DNA from: Thalassiosira profunda
Taxonomy: Eukaryota; Bacillariophyta; Thalassiosirophyceae; Thalassiosirales; Thalassiosiraceae
Assembly (NCBI GenBank): GCA_036939355.1
Contig: JALLAP010000080.1
Location: forward strand, 1 to 33,048
Reading direction: 5' to 3'
DNA: 33,048 nucleotides
Of this stretch, positions 16,676 through 26,121 are shown in pieces; within the stretch, counting starts at the first letter, position 1, and each line of letters opens with the position of its first letter. Under the pieces are notes generated by a model that was not told where the DNA came from, searched no databases, and saw nothing but the letters and a program-made list of their open reading frames with translations. The translations under genes were made by a program, and so were the position numbers.

Positions 16676-18018
16676 TCAGAACACCGCCGCGAAGGAGGGA
16701 CACCGCTTCTCCTCTCCCTCCATCACGCGTTCCACCCTCGTCGATTCCGCCCTTCCCATCTCCCTCAAGTGGCGGTCGACGATCATCATCGATTGCTGTT
16801 TCTCGGCCAGCGTCGATCCCTCCCCAACCCAAACGTAGACGCTCCCGCCGACGTCCACGATGCACACGTCGTCGGACACGAGACTCTTTCTCGAGAAGGG
16901 CACTTCTGTCTTCTTCAGCTGGCCGCTGGCGTCCGAGACGACGTACATCTTCCGCGTCGTGGGCACCACATCGTTTCGAATGGCCACCGAGGCCCGCCGG
17001 ACTTCCCCTTTCCCGCCGAGCAAGCTCCAGAAACGCCCGTCGTCTTGTCCTGGGTCGATAGTTTTGCACGTGCAGCTTCCCAACCTGTTTTCCTTGAGGT
17101 TCGTCACGACCGTGGCGGCCTTGCTCTTTTCAAAGGCCGACACTCCTCTGCCGAACCATGTGAAGATGTACTCGCCGGCATCAAGAATAAACGCATCGCC
17201 GTCGTTAAGGGAGGAGGCGCTCAAGGGCACCTCGAAGCAGCGCGTGACCCTCTCTCCCGACGCGCGGTACACCCGATACAGGCGGTGGGTCTCAGGAATC
17301 ATCTTGCCCCTTCCCTTACGGAAACTCATGTGCCGGAATCCGCTGTCCACGCCTCCCTCGAGGTACGTGATTCCCTGAGGGAAGCAGCTACTAAAGCCCT
17401 TCGATTCCTTCCCCTCGATCTCTCGATGCTGCACGGGCTTTCCTCCCAGCAATTCGTCCAACTCACATACTTTGTATGCGGCAACGCCGTACTCATCTTG
17501 CGTGGACTCCGAGCCTATCCAAAAGTAGATGTCGTGCCACAAAACGTGGCTGGTGCCCTTCTTGATTGACTTCAGGACAATGTATGTATCGCCCCGGTAG
17601 AATTGGCCGTACTGCATCCTCGGCCAAGATTTTATGCCAAAGTCAGGATTGTCACCATCGGTTCCTATCGAGCCATCAGGGACGCAGCGTCAGATGTAGT
17701 AGATAATGCATGCACAAAGATAAGTACAGGCAAGTTGTTCTCACTTGAATTCTCCACGCGCCAAACCTCCACGCCGGCCTCGCTCCCGACGTGTTCGTCC
17801 CACTCGAAGGCCTCGGCGGCTTTGGCGACTTCGGCCGCATCTTCGCGAACCATGAAGTCGGCAAGGGTGGAACGGCGCCTTCGCGAATCCGCCGCCGCGG
17901 CGCGAGCCGAGCCATCCGCCTGACTTGGCGGCAGCGCACCGTCGGGGAGGTCCGCGGCGTCCTCACCCTTGGCCTTCGACCCCCTCCGGCCGAAGCTGAA
18001 GCGCTTCAGCTTCACCAT
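16676..18018 (-). CDS. Gelsolin-family protein with three gelsolin repeats (severin/fragmin/CapG size)
   Basis: Exons 18018-17745 and 17664-16676, with an 80-nt intron (GTGAGA...GATAG). Splicing joins 'VEVWRVENS' to 'RTDGDNPDFGIKSWPRMQYG', restoring the first gelsolin repeat. The product is 420 aa. Residues 1-60 are basic and Ser/Ala-rich. G1 is at ~85-200 ('YGQFYRGDTYIVLKS', 'HDIYFWIGSESTQDEYG'), G2 at ~215-300 ('GDAFILDAGEYIFTWFG') and G3 at ~325-410 ('DDVCIVDVGGSVYVWVGEGS'). Three-repeat members sever or cap actin filaments under Ca2+ control in the cytosol. The frame stays open upstream of 18018 across the SET gene's promoter, but ATG 18018 (MVKLKRFSFGRR) is the last start that precedes all domains without overlapping that gene. 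Confidence 0.87.
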
Positions 18019-18295
18019 CGTTGCAAGAAGAAGTGGGTGATGTGGGTGATGTGAGCGAGAGCGAGAGCGAGAGGGGCAGTTCATCCGCATCCCTTCATCC
18101 GTCCGTCGGTCCGTCCGTCCGTTATCTACGTACGTAGTTTTGGGCATACATCTCTCTATGTAGATAGCCTCCACCCGAGCGAGACGCCATTTTTCCGCGA
18201 CGAACCCCTCTCCCCAAACAAGACTCTCCCCCGCCCCTCCAGCCCGCCGCGGCTCCACGACACCCCGCGGCACCTGGCTGACACTTTGCAGGACA
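18019..18295. promoter_or_regulatory. Divergent promoter region with 12-bp TACGTACGTA palindrome
   Basis: This interval separates the gelsolin-family gene (-) from the SET gene (+). It contains the perfect palindrome CTACGTACGTAG at 18126-18137 next to a run of CCGT repeats. The palindrome is a plausible transcription-factor site placed between the two genes. That role is inferred from position and symmetry only. Confidence 0.4.
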
Positions 18296-20287
18296 ATGTC
18301 ACCGCGGGCATCCCACTCCAAGCGGCGGCCGCGGCGCGCTTCGTCCCCGCCGGCCGCGAGAGCCACCGCAGTCTGCGTCTCCGCGTCACCTCGGCCGTTG
18401 AGGCGGCGAGTTGCAATTCCAGCCCTCCTCGTCGCCTCGCTTGCAACACTATCGTCCATTTCCATTGGACATCAGGGGGCAATATTTGCAGAGGCGGTGG
18501 AGTCGCCGACGCCCTTCGGCGGCGACGCAATATCGAGCGCGTCGAATCCGAATTCTGACAACAACGGCCAAAGCTCTGCAGTTGATGAAAAGGCTGGCAA
18601 AATCACTAACCCGGCGCACTTGGCAAAGGGAGAATCTATCGGTGCAAATGAGGGCGGAACTGATGATATGCCTCACTACGAATCCAAAGTGCAAAAGCAG
18701 CCCGCCACCCTCCGTCGGCGCATGCGGCAGAAGCAACAGCTGCAAGGCCAACACGAAGAGGACCAGTCTCCTCATTCCACGCAATCGGAAAATGATGCCT
18801 ACATGCATTGGTGCGAAAAGGTGCTGGGCATAAAGTCGGTGGTGGAGATTTGTGACTTCGAGTACATGGATCATTTGCAATTACACTGGGAAGAGGATGG
18901 GGAGGATGCTTATGCTCCAGAGGGTTTCGATTGGCTGCAGCAATATGCTACGCCCAAGCCAGGTGGCAATTCCATCACCCCTGAGGTCGCAATGCCAACA
19001 AAAATGGTCCGAGGACTTGCCGCAAAGCAGGACGTACAAGTGGGCGACATCGTGATTTCGATACCCCTTTACTCCCTCCTCTCAGTACCCACGACAATAG
19101 ACCACGATCCCGTCCTCTCGCGCATCCTTGGACCAAGTGCTCGACAGAAGTACGGGTGGACGAACACGGCCGAATACGAGATTGCATTGCTCACAATTGC
19201 TGTGCTCTACCACCGATCGTTAGGGAATGACTCCCCGCTGTCGCATTACATTGACATCTTGGTGGGCACGCCAACAGATTCCTTTCCATTCCTGTGGAGC
19301 GATCGGGAACTAAGGGAAAGGGCTGGTGGCGCAGTGACGTCTTTGGCGCGCGGAATACGGCAGGACCTGTACGAAATTTACGATGCAGTGATGGGAACGT
19401 TGGTGAAGGAGCAGCCAGAATGGTTCGTGCCCCCGAATGGCTACGATATATCAGGGGAGGAGGGCCCCGAATGGGTCTATTCCTTTGACAACTTCAGGTG
19501 GGCCTTTGCTCTGGTCATATCCCGGCACCACTACTTGCCTCTCAAAGATATTGATTACGAAGAGGAGGAGGGACCGGTCAAAAGGCCAACGACAAAAACT
19601 GCAGACCCACCATCAGAGGTTCATCAATCTGCGGGATTATCAGAAGCCGTGCCGCCGGCGAATCAACCCACTGACAGCTGGGTGGACGAGGCCAAAAACG
19701 AGGAGCACGTGAACGAAGATGATTTTGTCACTGCCGATGATGATGCGACAATCCAGGCCGCCGACCAAAGGCACTCGTTTCTGGCGCCACTTGCCGATTT
19801 GATCAACTTTGGACCGCCCTGCCTGACAGGCCGGTACAACGCAGAAGAGCACATGTTTGAACTGGTAGCTACCTGTCCCTTCCGGAAGGGACAAGAAGTG
19901 ACGTTCTACTACTCAAGCGATTGTGCGGATGTGATCGTCGCAAATTTCGGTTTCTTGCACCCCCTCGTCCCGCCGTGCCTCGCCGAGGATTGGGAAAAGA
20001 CGAGCGACGAATGGGAGCAGAAGGCGAAGATGCGCGAGAAGGAGTTGTGGGAGGTCTACCAAAAAGTGGACCTGCTCAAAGACGAGATGGCAGTGCTGGA
20101 GAGTCAGTTGGTGAGCTGTGGGTGCGAGGATGGCGAGAAGAAGGACCAGCCGATATACTCGATGCCGACGGCGGGTAGAACGGCCGCGGAAGAACACCAC
20201 ACGTTACGAAACAGAAACCAGCACATTCGCCATGACACAGGAGTACGAGGTCGGCTCAACGATGAGATGATGGAAGAACTTGGATGA
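18296..20287 (+). CDS. SET-domain protein of the Rubisco LSMT/SETD3 type, with N-terminal hydrophobic segment
   Basis: Single exon, 663 aa. A basic Arg/Ser/Ala-rich start leads to a hydrophobic stretch at ~39-60 (VAIPALLVASLATLSSISIG), a signal peptide, signal anchor or plastid presequence. The SET fold is split: 'VRGLAAKQDVQVGDIVISIP' near 240-260, a helical iSET-like middle, then 'FLAPLADLINFGPPC' near 494-508 and 'CPFRKGQEVTFYYSSDCADV' near 527-546. LSMT/SETD3 enzymes methylate lysine or histidine on non-histone proteins. Two catalytic motifs are altered here: the usual D-x-x-N-H is 'DLINF' (His lost) and 'SYG' is 'FYYS'. An acidic insert (~420-485) precedes the second half. Activity is therefore uncertain. 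It could belong to a diatom-specific subgroup. Confidence 0.8.
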   Translation: MSPRASHSKRRPRRASSPPAARATAVCVSASPRPLRRRVAIPALLVASLATLSSISIGHQGAIFAEAVESPTPFGGDAISSASNPNSDNNGQSSAVDEKAGKITNPAHLAKGESIGANEGGTDDMPHYESKVQKQPATLRRRMRQKQQLQGQHEEDQSPHSTQSENDAYMHWCEKVLGIKSVVEICDFEYMDHLQLHWEEDGEDAYAPEGFDWLQQYATPKPGGNSITPEVAMPTKMVRGLAAKQDVQVGDIVISIPLYSLLSVPTTIDHDPVLSRILGPSARQKYGWTNTAEYEIALLTIAVLYHRSLGNDSPLSHYIDILVGTPTDSFPFLWSDRELRERAGGAVTSLARGIRQDLYEIYDAVMGTLVKEQPEWFVPPNGYDISGEEGPEWVYSFDNFRWAFALVISRHHYLPLKDIDYEEEEGPVKRPTTKTADPPSEVHQSAGLSEAVPPANQPTDSWVDEAKNEEHVNEDDFVTADDDATIQAADQRHSFLAPLADLINFGPPCLTGRYNAEEHMFELVATCPFRKGQEVTFYYSSDCADVIVANFGFLHPLVPPCLAEDWEKTSDEWEQKAKMREKELWEVYQKVDLLKDEMAVLESQLVSCGCEDGEKKDQPIYSMPTAGRTAAEEHHTLRNRNQHIRHDTGVRGRLNDEMMEELG

Positions 20288-20412
20288 GCAGCCGCCTGTG
20301 CTACACAAACATACCCACTCAAAGCTACGTACTTAGTTCATCGATTGCATTGCGTATTGATTTACACAGCCCCAAAACTCCCTGACAGATACAACAGTCC
20401 ACACGCACAAAA

Positions 20413-21921
20413 TTACACCGATGGCATCACCAGCTCCTCCTCCTCATAGCTCTCGATATCATCATAATCATCCACATCGCCGGTCCTCTCAGTGACGAAA
20501 TCCTCGACAACTGGTTGGGCAGTTGCCTCCCTCCGGAAGACTCTGTTGTACCGCGGTAATCTCAGCTCCTCCGGCCCCGCCTCCCACACTGGAACCCGAA
20601 ACTGGTTCCGCTGCCTCCGGTCCTGCAACGCCTCCCCCGGGCTGAAGAACGTGCGGAAGCTCCGCTTGAACTGCCCCGACAACGACGGCGATGCGGCGAC
20701 GCTGGTGGTCACCGTGCTCCGAGAGACGGACGATATTTGCGGACCTCCACTGCCGCGGTTCACCCACGCCCGCTCCTCCGTCGACAGCGTGTCCCGCAGG
20801 CTCGGTCGATTCTCGAAGAAGCTCCCCCGCGCGGCATCCCGATTCAGCCATTCTGCGCGTTCCCTCTCCCCCCTCCGCCACTGCCTCTGCGGCTGCACCT
20901 GCCGTCGATTGAATTGCTCGCGCTGCACATCCTCCGCCGAAGTGGCGGCTGTTATGTCCTTACGCATAAAATAAGCGTCCTCCCCGTCCCCGTAATACAC
21001 CGGTATGATATCCGCAACGTCGTACCCCTCGTCGCAGTACAACCGCACGGCGGCCTTGTTGCTGATCCGCACATGCAGCCCCACCGAATCCGCGCCGTAG
21101 CACTCCCGCAGGTGGAAGTGGAGCTGGTGCAATAGCGAGGAGGCAATCCCCAACCGTCGCGCGTGAGACGTGACCGCTAGAGAAGTCACGTGCCCAATCT
21201 TCTCCTTGGGCATCTGCCTCCGCTCCCTCACCGAGGGCGAAAACCGCGCCCCGTTCGCATTGCCGTTCATGTACGACATCAACGTCTCCTCGTCGTCGTA
21301 CAACGGCACCCGCGAAGGGGGGTGGATCTGCCGCTGCGGATTGATTGGCCGCTCCTCCACCTTCCCCAAAATATATCCCACCACCTCCTTCTTCGGCTTC
21401 GGTTGGTCCCTCCCCCGTATATAGTCCCGCAGCGGGGTGATGGTGTTTTCGTCGTCCTCTTCTCGCATGTCGCACCCGTCGGGGATGTGCTCGGCCACCA
21501 GCGTCAATTCCGGCCACGTGCGCATGTGGTTGACGTAAAAGTTGGCGTTGTAATTCTCCGGCAATGTGGCGAGGTTGCACTTTTGGATGTGGGGGACGTC
21601 CGTCCGCCGGGCCAACCGGAAGGCGATGTGGCCGGAGGTGAGCAGGGGCGAGGAAGAATCTCGAGAGTCGGCTGCCGTGGAAGCGTGCACATCGCTGCGG
21701 GATGCCACGTGTAGTGATGTCGCGCTGGTTTCGTAGGAGTCGTCGTCGAGTTGCAATGTGGAGACGGCGGCGGTGGCCCCGCCGCGGGGAATGGGGAGGC
21801 GGCTCTTCGCCCGGTTTCTGCCGACGCCGACGGACGCGCGTCCGCTCCGGCCGCCGACCGTGGCGAGCGCCCGCGCGGCGCTGGAGCGGAGCAGGCAGAT
21901 CATCAGCAATCTTGGTCTCAT
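20413..21921 (-). CDS. Naa10/Ard1-like GNAT N-terminal acetyltransferase with long extensions
   Basis: Single exon, 502 aa. The ATG at 21921 is the first real start in frame. The GNAT core (~95-325) matches Naa10/Ard1 at several points: 'CNLATLPENYNANFYVNHM', 'WPELTLVAE', 'GHVTSLAVTSHARRLGIA' (acetyl-CoA loop R-R-x-G-x-A), 'VGLHVRISNKAAVRLY' and 'YYGDGEDAYFMRKD'. Naa10 is the catalytic subunit of NatA, which acetylates nascent protein N-termini. Three things differ from a cytosolic Naa10 of ~235 aa: a ~90-residue N-terminal extension with a hydrophobic start (MRPRLLMICLL...), a ~55-residue insert between 'VGYILGKVEE' and 'GHVTSLAV', and a ~170-residue C-terminal tail rich in Arg/Gln and ending acidic. 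Organelle or secretory targeting is possible. Confidence 0.85.
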   Translation of the reverse strand: MRPRLLMICLLRSSAARALATVGGRSGRASVGVGRNRAKSRLPIPRGGATAAVSTLQLDDDSYETSATSLHVASRSDVHASTAADSRDSSSPLLTSGHIAFRLARRTDVPHIQKCNLATLPENYNANFYVNHMRTWPELTLVAEHIPDGCDMREEDDENTITPLRDYIRGRDQPKPKKEVVGYILGKVEERPINPQRQIHPPSRVPLYDDEETLMSYMNGNANGARFSPSVRERRQMPKEKIGHVTSLAVTSHARRLGIASSLLHQLHFHLRECYGADSVGLHVRISNKAAVRLYCDEGYDVADIIPVYYGDGEDAYFMRKDITAATSAEDVQREQFNRRQVQPQRQWRRGERERAEWLNRDAARGSFFENRPSLRDTLSTEERAWVNRGSGGPQISSVSRSTVTTSVAASPSLSGQFKRSFRTFFSPGEALQDRRQRNQFRVPVWEAGPEELRLPRYNRVFRREATAQPVVEDFVTERTGDVDDYDDIESYEEEELVMPSV

Positions 21922-22472
21922 AGCGCCGGCCCCTTGCGGTGGAGGGATGCCAATCAAGGCCCTACAGCAGCGGCGAGGGGTCTGCCACCGTCAAGTATCT
22001 CTAGTGCAAGAGAGGGAACAGTGCTAGCTAGTGAAAGCTTGTCGGCAGTTGCGCAGCGCCACGTGTGCACTTTATTTGTTCTTCAAGCTGCTGCTCCAAG
22101 GGTATGGTGTTTTGTCATACCTACCATAAGTATCTCTACATCACTATTCTAAGGTACGGTAAGTTATTTCATGCAGGCAATACAATAAAGCTCTCATCGC
22201 CCTCCCTTCGCCTCATAAACTGCCGATCTCGACGCCATCACGCCGAGCCCGGAAGGCTGCCATGAGCCCCTCCGCCTACTGAGCGACGGTCATACGAGGC
22301 GCCATGAGTTCGGACGACAGGGTGACAATATATTTGGGCAGGGGACAGAGCCGGAGGTCGATACACAGGTGAAGAGTCGGCGCCGTTGCGATTTGCAACA
22401 ACCCCGACATCAGACAACCGCGGTGAAAGAAATCTGCCAATCTAACAGCAGATTATTTGCAAATAAATAGTC
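21922..22472. promoter_or_regulatory. Intergenic region between divergent GNAT and CSRNP-like genes
   Basis: No gene is visible in these ~550 bp. It must contain both 5' ends. AT-rich stretches lie near 22060-22190 and directly before the CSRNP-like start ('tttgcaaataaatag' at 22456-22470). Confidence 0.4.
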
Positions 22473-24479
22473 ATGCCGCCCCCGCCGCCCCCCTCGGCGT
22501 CGTACAACCTCAAATTCGACGACTCGTCGTCGGATGAGGAAGAGTACGGCGTCGATTACCATCGCCAGCTGATGGCGAGGAGAGACGAGGCGAGCTATTC
22601 AACAGTCGAGGCCACCAGCTTGCAGGCGATGACTTCCGAAAATGGCGCGGCGACCACTCCCATCCGCCGGTCGCCCCGAAAATTGGGCCTGCCTCCGTCG
22701 CCGGGCCTCGAGGAAATTGCCCGCCGGCTGCACACCGAAGAGGAAGCGGAGGGCGGTGCGGGAGTTGCAGTTGCAAACGCCATGGGCGAGGCGGAGGCAA
22801 ATGGCGAAGCGGAGATATCCTCGCCCCCGACCAAGAAGAAGAAGAAGAAGCGCAAGAAGAAGAAGAAAAAGAAGCCGAAGAGCAAAGTATCAGAGCGGGC
22901 GGCAACGGATCCCGACGAGGAGGTCAGCGAAGATGACATTTACGCCGACGCAGAGGCAGCCGAGGCTGTGATCAAAACTGCAGGGGAAGAGGCAGGGGAA
23001 TTGACGGCTGCCAATCCAACAGCCAAAACCACGACCGATGATTGGGCGGTGTTGGACAGCAAGCCAAGGGCAGCACCGCCCGTTGCAGACCGAACGCCGT
23101 CCAAGATCCGTTTTGGCGATGTGTCGGTGAGGGAGTACGCGCGAACGCTGGGGACGCACGTTGTGCCGGCCGATGGAGGGTGGCCGCTTGGACTCTCGGG
23201 AGAAGTGATTGCAGAGCATCCCCGCAACGAGACAAATGTGACTGGCACCCCTCCGTCGTCGCCGGGCATGCGGTCGCGGTCCAATTCCGTGTCGTCTCCT
23301 GGCAAGAAGCACCACCATTCGTACCCCGACACCTGGAAAGTCGACGACTTTGAATCCAGAAAGCAGATGGAGCTGCAGGAGAGGTTCATCCAGCTGGTCC
23401 GCGAGGAGCGGAGGCGCAAGTTCGAGAAGGAATGGGAGAAGAGGCACCACCTTCATGTCCGTCGCACTCCACGAAAGCAGAACCGGCCAAGGAGTCGTTC
23501 GGGGAGCTTTGGTAACAGCAACGATTTGGGCGGCGGTGGAGGGGGCGGCAGGAGCTGCAGCGGATCCATGAAGATGGAAATGAGCGCGGAAGAGAAGGAG
23601 GAGCTGGAGAGGATCGTCAGTCAACCTGTGGACCTACCCGAGGGGGAGTTGGAAACTCGTCCCTATGATTACAAGAAGAAGGTGCTGCCAAAGAGCCCCA
23701 AACAAAAGGGGAAGAAGGAGGCTGCGTCCGATGCTACCCAACACACGGAGGAGGAGGAGCTCTATGACCGTCATGGAGGGCGAAATCCTTTGTTCCAGAC
23801 AATGAGGGAGAATGACCGCCGCAAGGTCTTGCTGCGGGACGATCACCTGATGAAGCAGTGTCAAGTTATCGATACCCCGAGGAAGAGCCGAAGGATCAGC
23901 TCTGCGTCGGGTCTTGAGGATGAGACAGTGCCGCTGGACCCTGAAGACAGCGCCACCACGCAACACATTCAGCACGATTTGGAGACTCTCCGCATCCAGC
24001 GTTCCGACGCGTCAAATCTGGGCTGTTCGTGTCGAAAGCTGCACGTCTTTCTCCCGGGGGCGACCGACAAATCTCACCACAAGAAGAAGGGAAGCCACCG
24101 CCGCCTCCCCGAGCGCAAGGTTCGCGAGGAGCTCCGCAAACGCGGATTGCTGAACAAGGGCGACGACAACATGTCCCGCGAAAAGATGGAGAGGCGCCTC
24201 CACGATGCGATCGAGAGCGAACCATGCTGTTGGGGCAACGACTGCCCCTGCGTCCGCAACGGGATCGGATGCCAGGCCGACACGTGCTCGTGCTGGCATG
24301 CCTCCCACGACGTGGCCCACGGAGGGGCGTCCGGTGCGCCCTCGTGCCATACTGGAAAGGAGCAGGATGCCGAGACAATGAAGGCGCGGTGCGGGAACAG
24401 CCAAGGATTGTACGTCGTTAACTGGAGGGGCATTTCCGAGCACCGGGAGAAGTATGTGGGCACTCCTGTGAAGACCTAG
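22473..24479 (+). CDS. CSRNP/AXUD1-like cysteine- and serine-rich nuclear protein
   Basis: Single exon, 668 aa. The order of motifs parallels animal CSRNP proteins. Residues ~210-240 'KIRFGDVSVREYARTLGTHV' then 'PADGGWPLGLSG' resemble the CSRNP N-terminal motif (VxFDxVTVxYFxRxQGxxxVPxxGGxxLGM). A charged helix follows (~300-325, QERFIQLVREERRRKFEKEW), then 'MSAEEKEELERI'. The C-terminus has 'GCSCRKLHV' (~516), 'CPCVRNGIGCQADTCSC' (~590-606) and 'CGNSQGLYVVNWRGISEHRE', matching the CSRNP Cys-rich block and its 'CGNxxGR...' end. Residues ~122-140 are almost all Lys, a nuclear-localisation signal. Animal CSRNPs are nuclear proteins implicated in transcription. In this organism the role is unknown. 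Length and internal linkers differ greatly, so this is domain-level similarity. Confidence 0.75.
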   Translation: MPPPPPPSASYNLKFDDSSSDEEEYGVDYHRQLMARRDEASYSTVEATSLQAMTSENGAATTPIRRSPRKLGLPPSPGLEEIARRLHTEEEAEGGAGVAVANAMGEAEANGEAEISSPPTKKKKKKRKKKKKKKPKSKVSERAATDPDEEVSEDDIYADAEAAEAVIKTAGEEAGELTAANPTAKTTTDDWAVLDSKPRAAPPVADRTPSKIRFGDVSVREYARTLGTHVVPADGGWPLGLSGEVIAEHPRNETNVTGTPPSSPGMRSRSNSVSSPGKKHHHSYPDTWKVDDFESRKQMELQERFIQLVREERRRKFEKEWEKRHHLHVRRTPRKQNRPRSRSGSFGNSNDLGGGGGGGRSCSGSMKMEMSAEEKEELERIVSQPVDLPEGELETRPYDYKKKVLPKSPKQKGKKEAASDATQHTEEEELYDRHGGRNPLFQTMRENDRRKVLLRDDHLMKQCQVIDTPRKSRRISSASGLEDETVPLDPEDSATTQHIQHDLETLRIQRSDASNLGCSCRKLHVFLPGATDKSHHKKKGSHRRLPERKVREELRKRGLLNKGDDNMSREKMERRLHDAIESEPCCWGNDCPCVRNGIGCQADTCSCWHASHDVAHGGASGAPSCHTGKEQDAETMKARCGNSQGLYVVNWRGISEHREKYVGTPVKT

Positions 24480-24639
24480 AGGAGTGTCTGTAAAAGTAGA
24501 GGGTTGTGGTGACCGGGCGATGTTGTGACACCTATCGAGGGGGAACGCTGTAGGTAGAGCAGCGTTCATCAGCGTCAGCAGGGACGAAGGGGGTCTCATC
24601 TTTCAGCTCCGGCGGAGCCATCCACCATTAGCGACACCG

Positions 24640-26121
24640 TCAAAGCGAATCCAACGGGGGCTGGACCCACGCAACCTCTTCAATATATGCTCCAGTCTCC
24701 GCCGACGCCTCCCCTCCCCCGCCGCAGCTGGCCGTGCACGTGTACACCGCAATCGTGCCCCAATCCAGCCCTCCCTTTGCTCCCTCTCCCTTTGCATCCT
24801 TTTCACCGCCCAACAGGGCCTGGCGAGCATTCGCCACCGCTGCCTCGTGCTCCTCCCGAAAGCCCTCCGGAAGGTCGGCCCCGCTCTCGATGTATGACTG
24901 GGCCTCGAGGAGCACGGCCCGCTGCGCTTCCGTCAACACCGGCCGGGCATCGGCAGAACTTGCCGCTTCGTCCGGATCGTGCAGGAGGGAATGGAGCATC
25001 TGCGGCAATATCTGGAACTCGAACGCCCGCTCCGCGCCGCAGCGTTCGCACGGGGGCGGGAATTCTGCCGGGGGGCGATGGTTGGAGGAGATCCACAGAG
25101 GCCCCGTCTCGTCGTTTTCTCCGCCGCTCGCTTCGTCGGAATCCTGCGTTCGATTTGATTCGGGCCAGCGGCAATACCGCAAGCACTGATCTCGCACGTC
25201 GTTCTCTTCCAAGCCGACGGCCATGCGCGCATAAAACGCCAGGGTCGTAGTATCGGTCACCCCGGTGGCGGCAGTGGCCAGGGCAGTGTTTCCCGTGAAG
25301 GCATTCAGATCTTTTTGTTCCAACTCGGCATCCGCATCGGTTATGTCCTTATATGGAAAGAGGCTGTTGGTTGCTTCATTCGTTTCAGAAGGCGAGTCCG
25401 CAGCGCTCGGTTCCTCCTCCACGACGAGTTCGCTCTCGTAGCACACCGAGGGCAGATGCTTCGACGAAAGGCCATCAATGTCAACAAAATCACCCCCCTC
25501 TTCTCTATGCAACTTGGACGCCCGCAGGCACTCCTTCTGGTGCTCGGGGCCGCAGAACCACAGCTGCTGCTTGGGACACTTGCCCCTGCTCCGCTGCCGG
25601 CACACTGCACATAGGTTCAACTGATCGTCGTTCGTTTCCTTCGCCCAATGTTCGCTCGTGTGCCTCGTCCATCCCTCGTCGTCGCAGTCGCCGGTGGCGG
25701 GGTAGAAGTCGTTTCGTTTGGGGAGCTGGCACCGCAATACGCGGACGCAGCTCGATAGATGATGGGATCTTGGTGTTGGTGCACCATCATCGGATGCATT
25801 GCAGCACATCGGACACGCGAAGACGTACGCCGACCGATGAAACGCCGCCTCGTTCCCCGTCGCGTCGTCGGCGGGGCAGTAGAGCTGGGCCACAAATCGC
25901 AGCGCCGTCCCCTCCTTCTCCCCGTCACTGCACGGTCTGCGGCATCGCAGCGGGGCCGCCGGGAGGTCGCGAGGATTGAGCCACGATGGCCGCCCGCCGC
26001 ATTTGCCGCCGTCCCAGTCCGACCAACGGGGCGAGCGGTGACCAAGCGAGGGAGGGGGGTCGTCGGCGTCGGCGTGGAGGGGCAGGGCGAAGCCCAGCTG
26101 CACGGCGGCGGCGTCCGACAT
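24640..26121 (-). CDS. PDCD2/TSR4-family protein (ribosomal protein uS5 chaperone type)
   Basis: Single exon, 493 aa. PDCD2, PDCD2L and yeast Tsr4 chaperone newly made uS5 (Rps2) for 40S assembly. The N-terminal half has 'LGFALPL', 'CGGRPSWLNPRDLP', a C-x2-C-type site after 'APLRC', 'FVAQLYCPADD' and 'FHRSAYVFACPMCC'. A central MYND-like finger follows (~170-200, 'CAVCRQRSRGKCPKQQLWFC' then 'GPEHQKEC'). The C-terminal domain is well conserved: 'DQCLRYCRWPE', 'GPLWISSNHRPP', 'PPCERCGAERAFEFQILPQM' and 'LDWGTIAVYTCTASC', then 'YIEEVAWVQPP'. A MYND-like finger favours PDCD2 over Tsr4/PDCD2L, but that finger is degenerate. The 3' end converges on the CSRNP-like gene, 160 bp away. Confidence 0.9.
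   Translation of the reverse strand: MSDAAAVQLGFALPLHADADDPPPSLGHRSPRWSDWDGGKCGGRPSWLNPRDLPAAPLRCRRPCSDGEKEGTALRFVAQLYCPADDATGNEAAFHRSAYVFACPMCCNASDDGAPTPRSHHLSSCVRVLRCQLPKRNDFYPATGDCDDEGWTRHTSEHWAKETNDDQLNLCAVCRQRSRGKCPKQQLWFCGPEHQKECLRASKLHREEGGDFVDIDGLSSKHLPSVCYESELVVEEEPSAADSPSETNEATNSLFPYKDITDADAELEQKDLNAFTGNTALATAATGVTDTTTLAFYARMAVGLEENDVRDQCLRYCRWPESNRTQDSDEASGGENDETGPLWISSNHRPPAEFPPPCERCGAERAFEFQILPQMLHSLLHDPDEAASSADARPVLTEAQRAVLLEAQSYIESGADLPEGFREEHEAAVANARQALLGGEKDAKGEGAKGGLDWGTIAVYTCTASCGGGGEASAETGAYIEEVAWVQPPLDSL

Noticed and set aside
17745..18465. Long N-terminal extension of the gelsolin-family frame
   Set aside because: It would run through the divergent SET gene's promoter and coding start, is low-complexity, and adds no domain. 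ATG 18018 is preferred.
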